Part shown: positions 15,182-23,795 of the stretch, in pieces
Numbering within the stretch: the stretch's first letter is position 1
How the letters are laid out: the number at the start of each line of letters is the position of its first letter
Assembly: GCA_002382085.1 (NCBI GenBank)
Contig: DFZK01000002.1
Coordinates: 258,480 to 307,012, forward strand
DNA: 48,533 nt
Reading direction: 5' to 3'
Source of the DNA: Sulfurospirillum sp. UBA4058
GTDB taxonomy: Bacteria > Campylobacterota > Campylobacteria > Campylobacterales > Sulfurospirillaceae
Position numbers and translations under genes: made by a program
Notes under the pieces: model-generated
Database searches by the model: none
What the model was told of the DNA's origin: nothing
The model's input: only the letters and a program-made list of their open reading frames with translations

Positions 15182-16792
15182 TTATGAGCGGAATTGATTG
15201 AGTTTGGTATTGAGATTTTCGGCCAAACGCGAGAGATGATCCGCCGCCGCGGCGATCTCTTCTACGCTTCTGGCGTTTTGACTGGTGAGCGTATTGATGT
15301 TGGAAACCATCGAGACGATTTTATCGGTATCGTTGGAAATCTTATGCGAATTGGACGCACTCGTCGTGACGGACGTCACACTCTTTTCCATGACGTCTAC
15401 CGTTCCCAAAATCGTCGATTCGACGCCGCTAGAGACATCCGTCAGCCTTTGGATATTGCGAGCGTTTCGATTCATTTGATCGGACGAATCCACGATCGAC
15501 TGAACGATCACGTTGATGGTCGCGTTAATCTCGGTTAACGAAGCTTGCGTACGCTCGGCAAGTTTGCGCACCTCATCCGCAACAACCGCAAATCCGCGTC
15601 CGTGTTCTCCGGCACGTGCCGCTTCGATGGCGGCATTGAGTGCCAAAAGATTCGTTTGATCCGCGATATCGGAGATCACGGTTAAAATTTGTTTGACCTG
15701 CTCGGCATCGTGGCTCATCTGTTCCAATTTGTGCGCTAAGGCACTCTCGGCTTGACTGGCGTTATCGACTTCGTTACGCAACGAAATGACTTCCTCTTTA
15801 GCGTCGTTGAGCTTTTTACCCGCAGAAGCGATCTCTTCTTTCATCGTTTCGGAGAGTTGCGCCGTCTCTTGGACAAAGACTTTAATCGTATCGATCTCGT
15901 GAATCGCGTTTTCGACGATCAAAGAGCTTTGTTCGGCATTGCGTCCGATTTGCATACTGGTCGTGCTAAGCTCGTGCGAAACCGATGCGTTTTCATTAGA
16001 CGAATTTTTTGCATCTTCAATCGTATGTTCTAGCGTATCGACCAAGTCGTTGAAACTCTTGACGATCTCGTTGATCTCGTTTTTCTTGTCGTAGCTGATG
16101 CGAAATTTAAGCTCTTTGGTCTGAACGAAATTCGTGATACTGTCGCGAATCAAATGCACGCCTTGTAAAATGTTTTTACGAATCACAAAGCTCAAAACCA
16201 AAACCGAAATACCCACGCCAAGTGCGACCAAAATCATCATCAAAGTTGCGCTCTCTTTCGTATCGACGGCAATCTTTGCATCGTTTTGCGATAAGGTTTT
16301 ATTGTACGCCATATGCTCTTCAAAAAGTGTATTGAGTGCCGTGCTCTGCGAACGTAATTGATACAACAAGGCTTTAGCTTCTTCGTTTCTATCGGCTGTC
16401 GATAAGGTAAAGAGTTGTTGAGAAATAGCGATAAAAGGGCTAATCAGTTCTTTTTCCTTAAGGTACATCTCTTTATCTTTCTCATCGGAAAGAAAACTTT
16501 CGTATTTTTTATAACTGGCTTCAAATTTAGACTGATACTCTTTAAAGCGTTGCTCGATTCGTTGAAAATCCTCTTTGTCGTGAGCCGTAATGTGTTCCCA
16601 AAGTCTGACGCGCATCTGGTTGAATTCGTTTTGCAAATCCGCCATAATTAAAACGCTCGGAAGCGAGTTGACGTTACAGGTATTGGTTTTTTCAAATACT
16701 TGTTCCATTTTCGTAAGCCCGATACCGAAAATTGCGATAAGCCCGAAAAACGCGATGGAGAGCATCACCATCAATTGTCGTGAAATACTCAT
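15182..16792 (-). CDS. methyl-accepting chemotaxis protein
   Basis: Intact 536-residue transmembrane chemoreceptor. It has a membrane segment at about 8-27, a periplasmic domain at 28-182 that is probably a four-helix bundle and carries a KTNTCN motif, a second membrane segment at 183-205, a HAMP-like region to about 265, and a long coiled-coil signalling domain with the conserved tip DQTNLLALNAAIEAARAGEHGRG near residue 390. There is no C-terminal CheR/CheB-tethering pentapeptide. The start at 16792 is preceded by AAAGGAG; the frame stays open upstream. It is a close paralogue of the frameshifted receptor at 1559-3159, so this copy may have taken over its function. It sits alone between the two amidoligase operons, and its ligand cannot be inferred. 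Confidence 0.95.
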   Translation of the reverse strand: MSISRQLMVMLSIAFFGLIAIFGIGLTKMEQVFEKTNTCNVNSLPSVLIMADLQNEFNQMRVRLWEHITAHDKEDFQRIEQRFKEYQSKFEASYKKYESFLSDEKDKEMYLKEKELISPFIAISQQLFTLSTADRNEEAKALLYQLRSQSTALNTLFEEHMAYNKTLSQNDAKIAVDTKESATLMMILVALGVGISVLVLSFVIRKNILQGVHLIRDSITNFVQTKELKFRISYDKKNEINEIVKSFNDLVDTLEHTIEDAKNSSNENASVSHELSTTSMQIGRNAEQSSLIVENAIHEIDTIKVFVQETAQLSETMKEEIASAGKKLNDAKEEVISLRNEVDNASQAESALAHKLEQMSHDAEQVKQILTVISDIADQTNLLALNAAIEAARAGEHGRGFAVVADEVRKLAERTQASLTEINATINVIVQSIVDSSDQMNRNARNIQRLTDVSSGVESTILGTVDVMEKSVTSVTTSASNSHKISNDTDKIVSMVSNINTLTSQNARSVEEIAAAADHLSRLAENLNTKLNQFRS

Positions 16793-16836
16793 AGTTGACT
16801 CCTTTATGATCTTGAGTAAAATCATAACGTAGCAAG

Positions 16837-16848
16837 TGTGACAAATGC
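16837..16848 (-). promoter_or_regulatory. 12-mer shared with the other chemoreceptor upstream region
   Basis: TGTGACAAATGC, about 45 bp upstream of the start at 16792. It matches 3260-3271 at 11 of 12 bases, but at a different distance from its gene. Confidence 0.3.
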
Positions 16849-16874
16849 GTTGTATGCTAAGCAAGAAGGGAGAA

Positions 16875-16903
16875 GAAGGCTCAAAAGAGAGTATAAAGCC
16901 TTC
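16875..16903 (-). terminator. terminator of second amidoligase operon
   Basis: GAAGGCT (16875-16881) pairs with AGCCTTC (16897-16903) around a 15-base loop, directly after the stop of the last gene of the minus-strand operon. A TTCTTC run follows on the transcribed side. Confidence 0.5.
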
Positions 16904-16905
16904 GA

Positions 16906-17796
16906 TTAAACGTTTCGTCGGACGTCGACTTCGATGGAAAGTTCGCTTTGACCGCTACTGAGCACCACGCCTCGAAGCGGTGCGACGTCGTCGTAGTCTC
17001 TGCCGCTTCCTAAAACGATGTGTTGCGTACGTGCAAGCAGATTGTTGGTCGGATCGAATGCCGCCCAACCGTATTGCGGAATGTAGACGTCGACCCATGC
17101 ATGCGACGCGTCGCTTCCAAAGAGTTTTTCGCCTCCAAGCGGAGGCAAGGTTTCGATATAACCGCTAACGTATCGCGCACTCATTCCCAAGGAACGAAGT
17201 GCCGCAATCGCAAACTGTGCGAAGTCTTGGCAGACCCCTTTTTTGGCTTCAAAGATCTCCTCGATCGGCGTCGTTATATCGCTAAAGCCGGCGACAAAAT
17301 CAAAATCTTCGTAGATGCGCCCCATAAACTCTTTGATCGCGTCGGCGATAGGACGATGCGGCTCAAACGAACGCCGCGCATACGCGCGAATGGCGTCCGA
17401 AGCTTTAGGAATACGTTTGGAATCAAATAAAAAGAGCTTTGCCTCGATGGCATCCGGTTCAAAGCGCGTTAATGCACGCACGAGTTCTTCACATGTCAGC
17501 GTTAACGCCTCAAAACGCTCAACGCGTCTTAAAACCTCTTGTTCGTCTATGACGACGTGTGAACGACCGACGACGTTTAACGACCGATGGGCTTCTCGAA
17601 TCAACAAATGCGACGTTGCGTTACCGAACATATCGGTAAAATCGCTGACTTCATACGCCAAAGGCGTCACTTCCATCGTAAAATCGGTAACATGCTGCGT
17701 GGCACTCTCTTGAGGGCGTAAGCGCGCGATATTGTGGCTAAACGTTACGAGCCCTTGATAATGAAATGCCGTTTGATGGTAAATTTCGTACGTCAT
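16906..17796 (-). CDS. transglutaminase-like cysteine protein (catalytically complete)
   Basis: A 296-residue cytoplasmic transglutaminase-like protein. A beta-rich N-terminal domain (HNIARLRPQE near 21 is typical) precedes the papain-like core with Cys189 in KGVCQDFAQ, His232 in SHAWVDVYI and Asp248 in AFDPTNN, a full catalytic triad. Members of this family cleave or exchange amide bonds and are standard partners of COG2308 ATP-grasp and alpha-E proteins. It is the last gene of the operon that begins at 23642; the gap to the ATP-grasp fusion gene is only 3 bp. Compared with the first operon's cysteine-less homologue at 12469-13239, this copy keeps all three residues. A hairpin terminator follows the stop. 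Confidence 0.92.
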   Translation of the reverse strand: MTYEIYHQTAFHYQGLVTFSHNIARLRPQESATQHVTDFTMEVTPLAYEVSDFTDMFGNATSHLLIREAHRSLNVVGRSHVVIDEQEVLRRVERFEALTLTCEELVRALTRFEPDAIEAKLFLFDSKRIPKASDAIRAYARRSFEPHRPIADAIKEFMGRIYEDFDFVAGFSDITTPIEEIFEAKKGVCQDFAQFAIAALRSLGMSARYVSGYIETLPPLGGEKLFGSDASHAWVDVYIPQYGWAAFDPTNNLLARTQHIVLGSGRDYDDVAPLRGVVLSSGQSELSIEVDVRRNV

Positions 17797-17799
17797 GTG

Positions 17800-20280
17800 C
17801 TACTCGTCATAGTGGGAAAAATAGGTTTTGGAAAGCTCTACCGAACAGAGCGAAAAGTGCTCCGAAAGCTGTGCTAAAAGCCGATCAAGCACCTTGTAAA
17901 CCTTTTCGTTTTCGTCTAGGTGCATCAACGACGCAAGGTTACTGAGCGTTAGAGTGCTGTAAGCTTGAAAGATCGGCTCTTCGTAAGCACTCAAATAAGT
18001 TTTGCGTTTGGGTAAGGCCTTTAAGTCCTCCAACAAAGCTTGCGTCACGTAAGCGACGGATTTGGGAAAATGCGGATTTAAGATCAAAAATTCCACCACG
18101 TTTTCAAGCTGTAGAGAACTTTTATACTGCGTGCGGTAGGCATTAAAGCTTTCGCTTGAACTCAAAAACGCCTCTAAAATATCGTACATTACGGCTTTAT
18201 CGTATTGAGAACAGAGCAGTGAACGGGCTTTCGAAAGCGTTAAAAGCGCGCTTTCGAGCTTAAATCCGATGTCGTATACGATCAATCCTTGCTCTTTATA
18301 CATACTCTCTTCGACCAACTCTTTGTACGCTACGAGGTATAGCAACACTTTATCAAGCTCGCCTAACATACTTCGAACGGGCGTATTGACCTTTTTCGTA
18401 AACTGTTTCCACTCTTTTTGCATCTGCTCAAAGAGTTTCCACGCTTCAATCGCCAAAAGGCTCTTGACGGAAAGATTGGCGTTTCCGAGTCGCTCAAGGG
18501 TAAATGCCAAAGAGCCTTGCTTGGTAGCGTCTTTCATCAACGAAGCGATTTCTAGCAAAGGATTTTGCACCGTATCTTCGTCTAAAAAACCCGGATACGT
18601 CATCGTCAGATGCGTTAAAGCTTTTTGTAACGTGCGTTTAGACTCTTGCGAAACGCTTCCCTCGTAATGGTGAAAGTCGGTCATTTTTTTGACCGTATAA
18701 CGCATCAGACGCAAGGTATGAATCGCGCGCGAAAGATAGCGTCCAAGCCAAAAAAGATTTTCGGCTTTAAGCGTTGGCAAGGTGTTCAACGAAGCGTCGA
18801 TAAACGGTAAAGCCGCGTAGCTTGGAAGATTTTCGTGTTTTTTGTCTTCCCCTAAAATCCACAAATCTTTGCTCGTTCCTCCCTTTTGCGATGAAACGAG
18901 TAGCGCGTCTTTGGAGGCGGAAACACGCACCAGTCCGCCGTTCATCACGCTATAATTTTCGCTTTTTTTCAAAGCGTAGGCACGAATAACCGCATTGCGC
19001 GGTTCGATTTTGCCCTGACCGTAAAAAGGCGTCGTCGAAAAATCGATCGCCTCTTGTGCGACGTATTGATGAGGATTGTCCAAAATGCTTTTTTGGAGCT
19101 TCTCTTTCATCGTTTCGGAAAGGTTTTTGACCAAAAAGGTTTGAATCGATTCGGTTTTATCGATTTTTTTGATGATAAAGCTCTCGAAGTTATTCATGAC
19201 GAAGGTTAACTCTTTTTCTTGTCCGCACCACCACGTTGCGATTTGCGGCAAAAGCAGCTCTTCGTTCAAAAAGAAACGGCAAATACGTTCCATAAAAGGA
19301 TTAAGTCCGATATTTTCGACGATGGCACTTCCCAAAGGATTGATCATCGCTAGATTGCCTTGACGCACGCAATCGACTAAACCCGCAACTCCCAGCCTCG
19401 AATCTTCTAAAAGCTCCAAAGGGTCGCAAAAGCGATCGTCCAGACGTTTAACCAATGTTTGAATCGGTTTGAGTCCGCTTAAACTTTTCAGCCAAACGCT
19501 ACCGTTTTTACACAACAGATCATCGCCTTGGACAAGATTGATTTCTAAAAACGAACTCAGATACGCATGTTCAAAATAGGTTTCGTTGTGCGGACCGGGC
19601 GTTAAAAGCGCGGCTTTGGACGTATCGCCTTTGGTAAGCTTTTTGAGCAGTTTTTTGTACTCTTCGATAAAAGGAAAAAGCTTTTTAACCTCGTGATCCG
19701 CGTAAAAATCTTTTGCCGCGATGTTCATCGTTAAGCGGTTTTCGATGGCATAGCCTAAGCCCGAAGGTGCTTGCGTACGGTCATTAATGACCCACATCTT
19801 TCCATCAGGCCCTCGCGCAAGGTCTAGCGCGTAAAAATAGAGCTGAAAATCGTCGCGTACGCCCAAACCGTGTACGGCGGGTAAAAAGCCCTTGTGCGTA
19901 AAAATGACTTCGGCGGGGATAATGTTTTCTTTTAAGAGTAACTGTTCGCCGTAGAGGTCTTTTAAAATGAAATTGAGCAATTTCGCACGTTGTTTGATCC
20001 CTTGTTTGACGCTTTTCCACTCTTCTTTCGTGATGATAAAAGGAATCGGATCTAAACTCCACGGACGATTGCCTTCGCCCTCAGGATCGTTATAAACATT
20101 GTACGTAACGCCGTTATCTTCCAGATGCCACGCAATCTCGGCTTGTTTACTCTCCATCTCTTCAACGCTCAAACGCTCCAAGTGTGCCGCCAAATTCTTC
20201 CAATGCGTCTTGACGGTACGGTCTTTATCGACCATTTCGTCGCAAAAAGAGGCGGAAGCGTACGTATCGAAAAACTGCAT
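17800..20280 (-). CDS. circularly permuted ATP-grasp / alpha-E fusion protein
   Basis: An 826-residue fusion. Residues 1 to about 490 are the circularly permuted ATP-grasp part, with LTPGPHNETYFEHAYLSSFL near 235, KRLDDRFCDPLELLEDSRLGV near 281, RFFLNEELLLPQIATWWCGQE near 340, and the closing SSQKGGTSKDLWIL block near 470. From about 505 the alpha-E domain begins with ENLFWLGRYLSRAIHT. This is the two-domain architecture common in proteobacteria; sequence details differ from the stand-alone ATP-grasp at 10447 in the same way as the two known COG2308 subgroups differ. Its ATG overlaps the TAA of the upstream amidoligase gene (TAATG), so the proteins are made together. Predicted role: carboxylate-amine ligation, substrate unknown. 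Confidence 0.9.
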   Translation of the reverse strand: MQFFDTYASASFCDEMVDKDRTVKTHWKNLAAHLERLSVEEMESKQAEIAWHLEDNGVTYNVYNDPEGEGNRPWSLDPIPFIITKEEWKSVKQGIKQRAKLLNFILKDLYGEQLLLKENIIPAEVIFTHKGFLPAVHGLGVRDDFQLYFYALDLARGPDGKMWVINDRTQAPSGLGYAIENRLTMNIAAKDFYADHEVKKLFPFIEEYKKLLKKLTKGDTSKAALLTPGPHNETYFEHAYLSSFLEINLVQGDDLLCKNGSVWLKSLSGLKPIQTLVKRLDDRFCDPLELLEDSRLGVAGLVDCVRQGNLAMINPLGSAIVENIGLNPFMERICRFFLNEELLLPQIATWWCGQEKELTFVMNNFESFIIKKIDKTESIQTFLVKNLSETMKEKLQKSILDNPHQYVAQEAIDFSTTPFYGQGKIEPRNAVIRAYALKKSENYSVMNGGLVRVSASKDALLVSSQKGGTSKDLWILGEDKKHENLPSYAALPFIDASLNTLPTLKAENLFWLGRYLSRAIHTLRLMRYTVKKMTDFHHYEGSVSQESKRTLQKALTHLTMTYPGFLDEDTVQNPLLEIASLMKDATKQGSLAFTLERLGNANLSVKSLLAIEAWKLFEQMQKEWKQFTKKVNTPVRSMLGELDKVLLYLVAYKELVEESMYKEQGLIVYDIGFKLESALLTLSKARSLLCSQYDKAVMYDILEAFLSSSESFNAYRTQYKSSLQLENVVEFLILNPHFPKSVAYVTQALLEDLKALPKRKTYLSAYEEPIFQAYSTLTLSNLASLMHLDENEKVYKVLDRLLAQLSEHFSLCSVELSKTYFSHYDE

Positions 20281-23200
20281 TAGGCTTTCATTCCTTTTCG
20301 TCTTAAATCAAGCGTATGCGGGTATTCAAGGCTCGGCGGCAATTCTTCGACCCAAAGCGTCTTTGTAGAATCGCCCTTGATTGCAACCGTCATCGTTCGT
20401 GCATCGACATGTGAGGTTTTAGCGTGAATCACCGAAGGCGTAAGATAGCGTAGCTCGCCTTGAGAATGGTTAAAATCCCAAAAACGGTTGATCCGTCTGG
20501 ACTGGGCTTCGTAACCGTTGACAGGGAACGTGTCGTAACTGCGTCCGCCCGGATGGGCGACGAAATAGCGTATACCGCCGAGGGAACGTTTGTTCCAACG
20601 ATCGACCACGTCAAACGTTAAAGGCGTATCCACACCGATCGTAGGATGCAACGCCGACCACGGTTGCCACGCTTTATACTTCACGCCGGCGACGAACTCC
20701 CCCTCGACTCCCGTCGGAGCAAGCGGAACGGCAACACCGTTACATGTAAGCATATAACGCTCGGGCAGAAAATCTTTGATTTTGACTTGTACGCGCTCTA
20801 AGGAAGAGTCCACATAACGAGACGTTCCTTGCGAACCGCTCTCTTCGCCTAGAACATTCCACGGCTCGATAGCGGCGCGAAGTTCAAGAGACATTGGAGG
20901 AATCGTGCTCGTACCGTAGAGTGGAAAACGAAACTCAAAAAACGGATCGAACCAATCCAAAGCAAAAGCATAGCCCTCGGCATTGAGAAAATCAACGATG
21001 TCGCGTAAATCTTCTTTGACGTAATGCTCCAATAAAAACTTATCGTGCAATTGCGTCCCCCAACGCACCAAAGGATGCGTATAGGGTTTTTTCCAAAAAA
21101 CGGCGACCAAGGTGCGTACTAAAAGCATTTGTAAAAGTGCCATTTGGGCATGCGGCGGCATATCAAACGCTCTTAGTTCCAAGATGCCCAGTCTTCCGCT
21201 ACTCGAATCGGGCGAATAGAGCTTATCGATGCAAAATTCGCTTCGGTGCGTGTTGCCTGTGATGTCGGTCAGCATATGGCGAAACAGCCTGTCGGTCAGC
21301 CAAAACGGCACATTTTCACCCTCAGGGATCTGCGCAAACGCGATCTCTAGTTCGTAGAGATTTTCCACCCTGCCCTCGTCCACACGTGGTGCTTGCGAAG
21401 TAGGACCGATAAACGCACCCGAGAAGAGGTATGAAAGCCCCGGATGATGCTGCCAAAACGTGATGAGACTTCGAAGCAGATCGGGACGGCGAAGCAGTGG
21501 GCTGTCTTCGGGTTTGAGCGCACCTATCGTGACATGATTGCCTCCGCCCGTGCCCGTGTGTTTGCCGTCCAGCATAAATTTTTCCGTGCCCAAGCGTGAT
21601 TCGTGCGCGTCTTGGTAGAGCGTTAAGAGATTCTCGCTGAGTGCTTTCCATGACGTTGATGGGTGGATGTTCACTTCGATGACACCGGGGTCAGGTGTGA
21701 CTTTGATGCGCTCCAACCGTGGGTCATGCGAGGGCTCATACCCCTCCAAAACCACGTTTACATGTAAAGATTCTGCCACCGCTTCGATGCACGCGACCAA
21801 GTCTAAAAGTGCCTCTGTGTGGTTCAGGGGTGGAAGAAAAATAAAGAGTTTTCCCTCGCGCACTTCCGCGCAAAGTGCCGTGCGTACAAAGGTTTGGGTT
21901 TGGCTGTTGGAAAGGGTTGCATCGGCTTTTTTGCAGCGTTCGTATGCCAAAGCGCTGTACTCTCCCAAAGCGGGATAGTGTGCAAACAGATCGGGTTCAA
22001 AAGGAAGTGCTAACTCAGAGTGCGGCTTTTCGACCAAAGAGCCCAGTGGAAGCCTGAGTCCAAGGGGTGAATTGCCCGCACTGAGGTACAAATAGCCACG
22101 CCTTAACACCCACGAAGAGGTGATCCATCGTGTCGTTCCAAAATTCAACGGTAACACATAGCCCACAGGCTTATTGAGTCCTCCGGAAAGTACTTTGGCG
22201 ATCGTTTGTCGCTCTAACGAGTCTGAGAGATCGGCTTTCATCGGATCGACATCGATGGGCAGTTCGGACTCTTTGATGATGTAATACAATGGATCTTCAT
22301 ACGCTTCAATGATGTTTTGATCGCTCACGCCAAGGGTCAGTGCCAGTTTGGCTAAAAAGCGTTTGGCATCGTCGTTGGCGTAGTGGTAGGTTTTGTTCAT
22401 ATCGGCAAACAGCGCAGGATTGTTCCAGATGGGTTTACCGTCTTTGCGCCAAAGGATGGACGTTTGCCATCTAGGAAGCGGCTCACCCGGGTACCATTTT
22501 CCCTGTGCGTAGTGAAGCATCCCGCCTTGGGTAAACGAGCTTAAAAGTTTGCGTGAAAGCGTGTCCGCCAAAGCGCGTTTGTGCGCACCGTCGGCTTTGG
22601 TGTTCCACTCATCGCCTTCCATATCGTCGATGGAGACAAAAGTGGGCTCACCACCCATGGAAAGTCTCACATCGCCCTCTTCCAAGGCTTTGTCCACTTC
22701 AAAACCTAAGTTATAAATAGCATTCCACTGATCTTCGCGATACGGCTTGGTCACACGAGGCGATTCAAAGATGCGCTTGACGGTGTTGTCATAAATGAAT
22801 TCCGTTTCGCACTGATCGCTCATACCCTCGATCGCATAGGCACTTTCATAGGATGGCGTACACGCAAGCGGTATGTGTCCCTCACCCGCAAAAAGTCCAC
22901 TGGTCGCATCCAGCCCGATCCAGCCGGCTCCGGGGATATAGACTTCCGTCCACGCATGAAGATCCGTAAAGTCCGCTTCAGGACCGCTTGGGCCATCAAG
23001 CGAGGCGACGTCGGCTTTGAGTTGCACGAGGTAGCCTGAGACGAACCGCGCCGCAAGACCTAAATGGCGAAGCACTTGCACAAACAGCCACGCAAAGTCT
23101 CGACAACTGCCCAGTTTTGTTTTTAAGGTCGTTTCACACGTTTGCACGCCGGGTTCCAAGCGAACGGTATAGTTCAAATGCCGATTGATCGTCGTGTTAA

Positions 23201-23642
23201 GGTAAACCAAGAAGTCGATAACGGAACGTTTTTTCAAATCCAACGCTTTTTGAAACTCTTTCAGTAAGCCTCCGTTTTCGCTGACCTCCAAGTAAGGCAA
23301 AAGCTCTTTTTCCAACGCTTTGGGGTAGGCAAACGGAAAGTCTTTGGCGTAATCGTCGACAAAAAAATCAAAGGGATTGATCGTAATCATATCGGCGATA
23401 ATTTCGACGTCGATGCACAGCTCTTTGGTTTTTTCGGGAAAGACGATGCGCGCAAGGTAGTTACCGAACGGGTCTTGTTGCCAATTGATAAAATGGTTTT
23501 CGGGTTTAATCTTCAGCGAATAACCCTCTATGGGCGTACGTGAGTGCGGTGCGGGTCGCAAACGGATAATATGCGGGGAAAGCGAAACGTAACGATCGTA
23601 ACGGTACTCGGTTTTATGCGACAAAACGACTTTAAGCGACAT
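20280..23642 (-). CDS. transglutaminase-DUF2126 amidoligase fusion protein
   Basis: A large 1120-residue protein with two catalytic parts. Residues 1-290 form a transglutaminase-like domain with a complete triad (Cys180 in GSCRDFAW, His229 in LHAWTEVY, Asp245 in GLDATSG). From about 320 to the end is DUF2126, which Iyer and colleagues assigned to glutamine-synthetase/GCS-like amidoligases; visible blocks include VSIDDMEGDEWN near 343, the KHTGTGGGNHVTIGA loop near 697 and LELRAFDMPPHAQM near 850. A ligase and an amide-cleaving or exchanging domain in one chain suggests that the product is made and processed in one complex. First gene of the minus-strand operon; the start at 23642 follows GAAAGGGG. 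An in-frame TTTACATGTAAA copy lies at 21757-21768 and a TTACATGTAA copy at 20740-20749. Confidence 0.92.
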   Translation of the reverse strand: MSLKVVLSHKTEYRYDRYVSLSPHIIRLRPAPHSRTPIEGYSLKIKPENHFINWQQDPFGNYLARIVFPEKTKELCIDVEIIADMITINPFDFFVDDYAKDFPFAYPKALEKELLPYLEVSENGGLLKEFQKALDLKKRSVIDFLVYLNTTINRHLNYTVRLEPGVQTCETTLKTKLGSCRDFAWLFVQVLRHLGLAARFVSGYLVQLKADVASLDGPSGPEADFTDLHAWTEVYIPGAGWIGLDATSGLFAGEGHIPLACTPSYESAYAIEGMSDQCETEFIYDNTVKRIFESPRVTKPYREDQWNAIYNLGFEVDKALEEGDVRLSMGGEPTFVSIDDMEGDEWNTKADGAHKRALADTLSRKLLSSFTQGGMLHYAQGKWYPGEPLPRWQTSILWRKDGKPIWNNPALFADMNKTYHYANDDAKRFLAKLALTLGVSDQNIIEAYEDPLYYIIKESELPIDVDPMKADLSDSLERQTIAKVLSGGLNKPVGYVLPLNFGTTRWITSSWVLRRGYLYLSAGNSPLGLRLPLGSLVEKPHSELALPFEPDLFAHYPALGEYSALAYERCKKADATLSNSQTQTFVRTALCAEVREGKLFIFLPPLNHTEALLDLVACIEAVAESLHVNVVLEGYEPSHDPRLERIKVTPDPGVIEVNIHPSTSWKALSENLLTLYQDAHESRLGTEKFMLDGKHTGTGGGNHVTIGALKPEDSPLLRRPDLLRSLITFWQHHPGLSYLFSGAFIGPTSQAPRVDEGRVENLYELEIAFAQIPEGENVPFWLTDRLFRHMLTDITGNTHRSEFCIDKLYSPDSSSGRLGILELRAFDMPPHAQMALLQMLLVRTLVAVFWKKPYTHPLVRWGTQLHDKFLLEHYVKEDLRDIVDFLNAEGYAFALDWFDPFFEFRFPLYGTSTIPPMSLELRAAIEPWNVLGEESGSQGTSRYVDSSLERVQVKIKDFLPERYMLTCNGVAVPLAPTGVEGEFVAGVKYKAWQPWSALHPTIGVDTPLTFDVVDRWNKRSLGGIRYFVAHPGGRSYDTFPVNGYEAQSRRINRFWDFNHSQGELRYLTPSVIHAKTSHVDARTMTVAIKGDSTKTLWVEELPPSLEYPHTLDLRRKGMKA
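21757..21768. repeat. iterated palindrome TTTACATGTAAA inside a gene
   Basis: A perfect 12-bp copy within the DUF2126 gene, read in frame as Leu-His-Val-Asn. Confidence 0.65.
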
Positions 23643-23672
23643 AGCGACCCCTTTCGTGAGAAAATCGATGTC

Positions 23673-23678
23673 ATTATA
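23673..23678 (-). promoter_or_regulatory. -10 box of second amidoligase operon
   Basis: TATAAT on the minus strand, 30 bp upstream of the ATG at 23642. It gives this operon its own promoter, separate from the secretion locus read in the same direction. No good -35 box is visible. Confidence 0.4.
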
Positions 23679-23727
23679 ACATTAAGCACTTCTTTCGCGC
23701 GCGCGGTTTTGCTTAAGATATCATCAG

Positions 23728-23757
23728 AAGCGTTCTTAAGAAATGCTTAGAACGCTT
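23728..23757 (-). terminator. hairpin after HlyD-type gene
   Basis: AAGCGTTCTTAAG (23728-23740) pairs with CTTAGAACGCTT (23746-23757) with one bulged base and a 5-base loop, about 40 bp beyond the HlyD-type stop. It is probably the terminator of the secretion locus, though no T tract follows. Confidence 0.5.
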
Positions 23758-23767
23758 TACATGTAAA
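23756..23767. repeat. iterated palindrome TTTACATGTAAA
   Basis: A perfect copy touching the terminator stem between the secretion locus and the amidoligase operon. Confidence 0.7.
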
Positions 23768-23795
23768 CCGTGAATGTTGCCAAAAGTCTAGTGAT

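Noticed and set aside
21250..23100. Apparent change of codon style in the middle of the DUF2126 gene
   Set aside because: By eye the CpG density looks lower than in the flanks, but sampled lines vary too much to call a recombination boundary without a sliding-window calculation.
10447..23642. Anbu-type proteasome homologue expected with such operons
   Set aside because: I looked for a short Ntn-hydrolase gene in and around both operons and found none; every coding stretch is accounted for by other families.
23696..23706. Alternating CG run (possible Z-DNA)
   Set aside because: Only 11 bases long; too short to claim a function without measurement.
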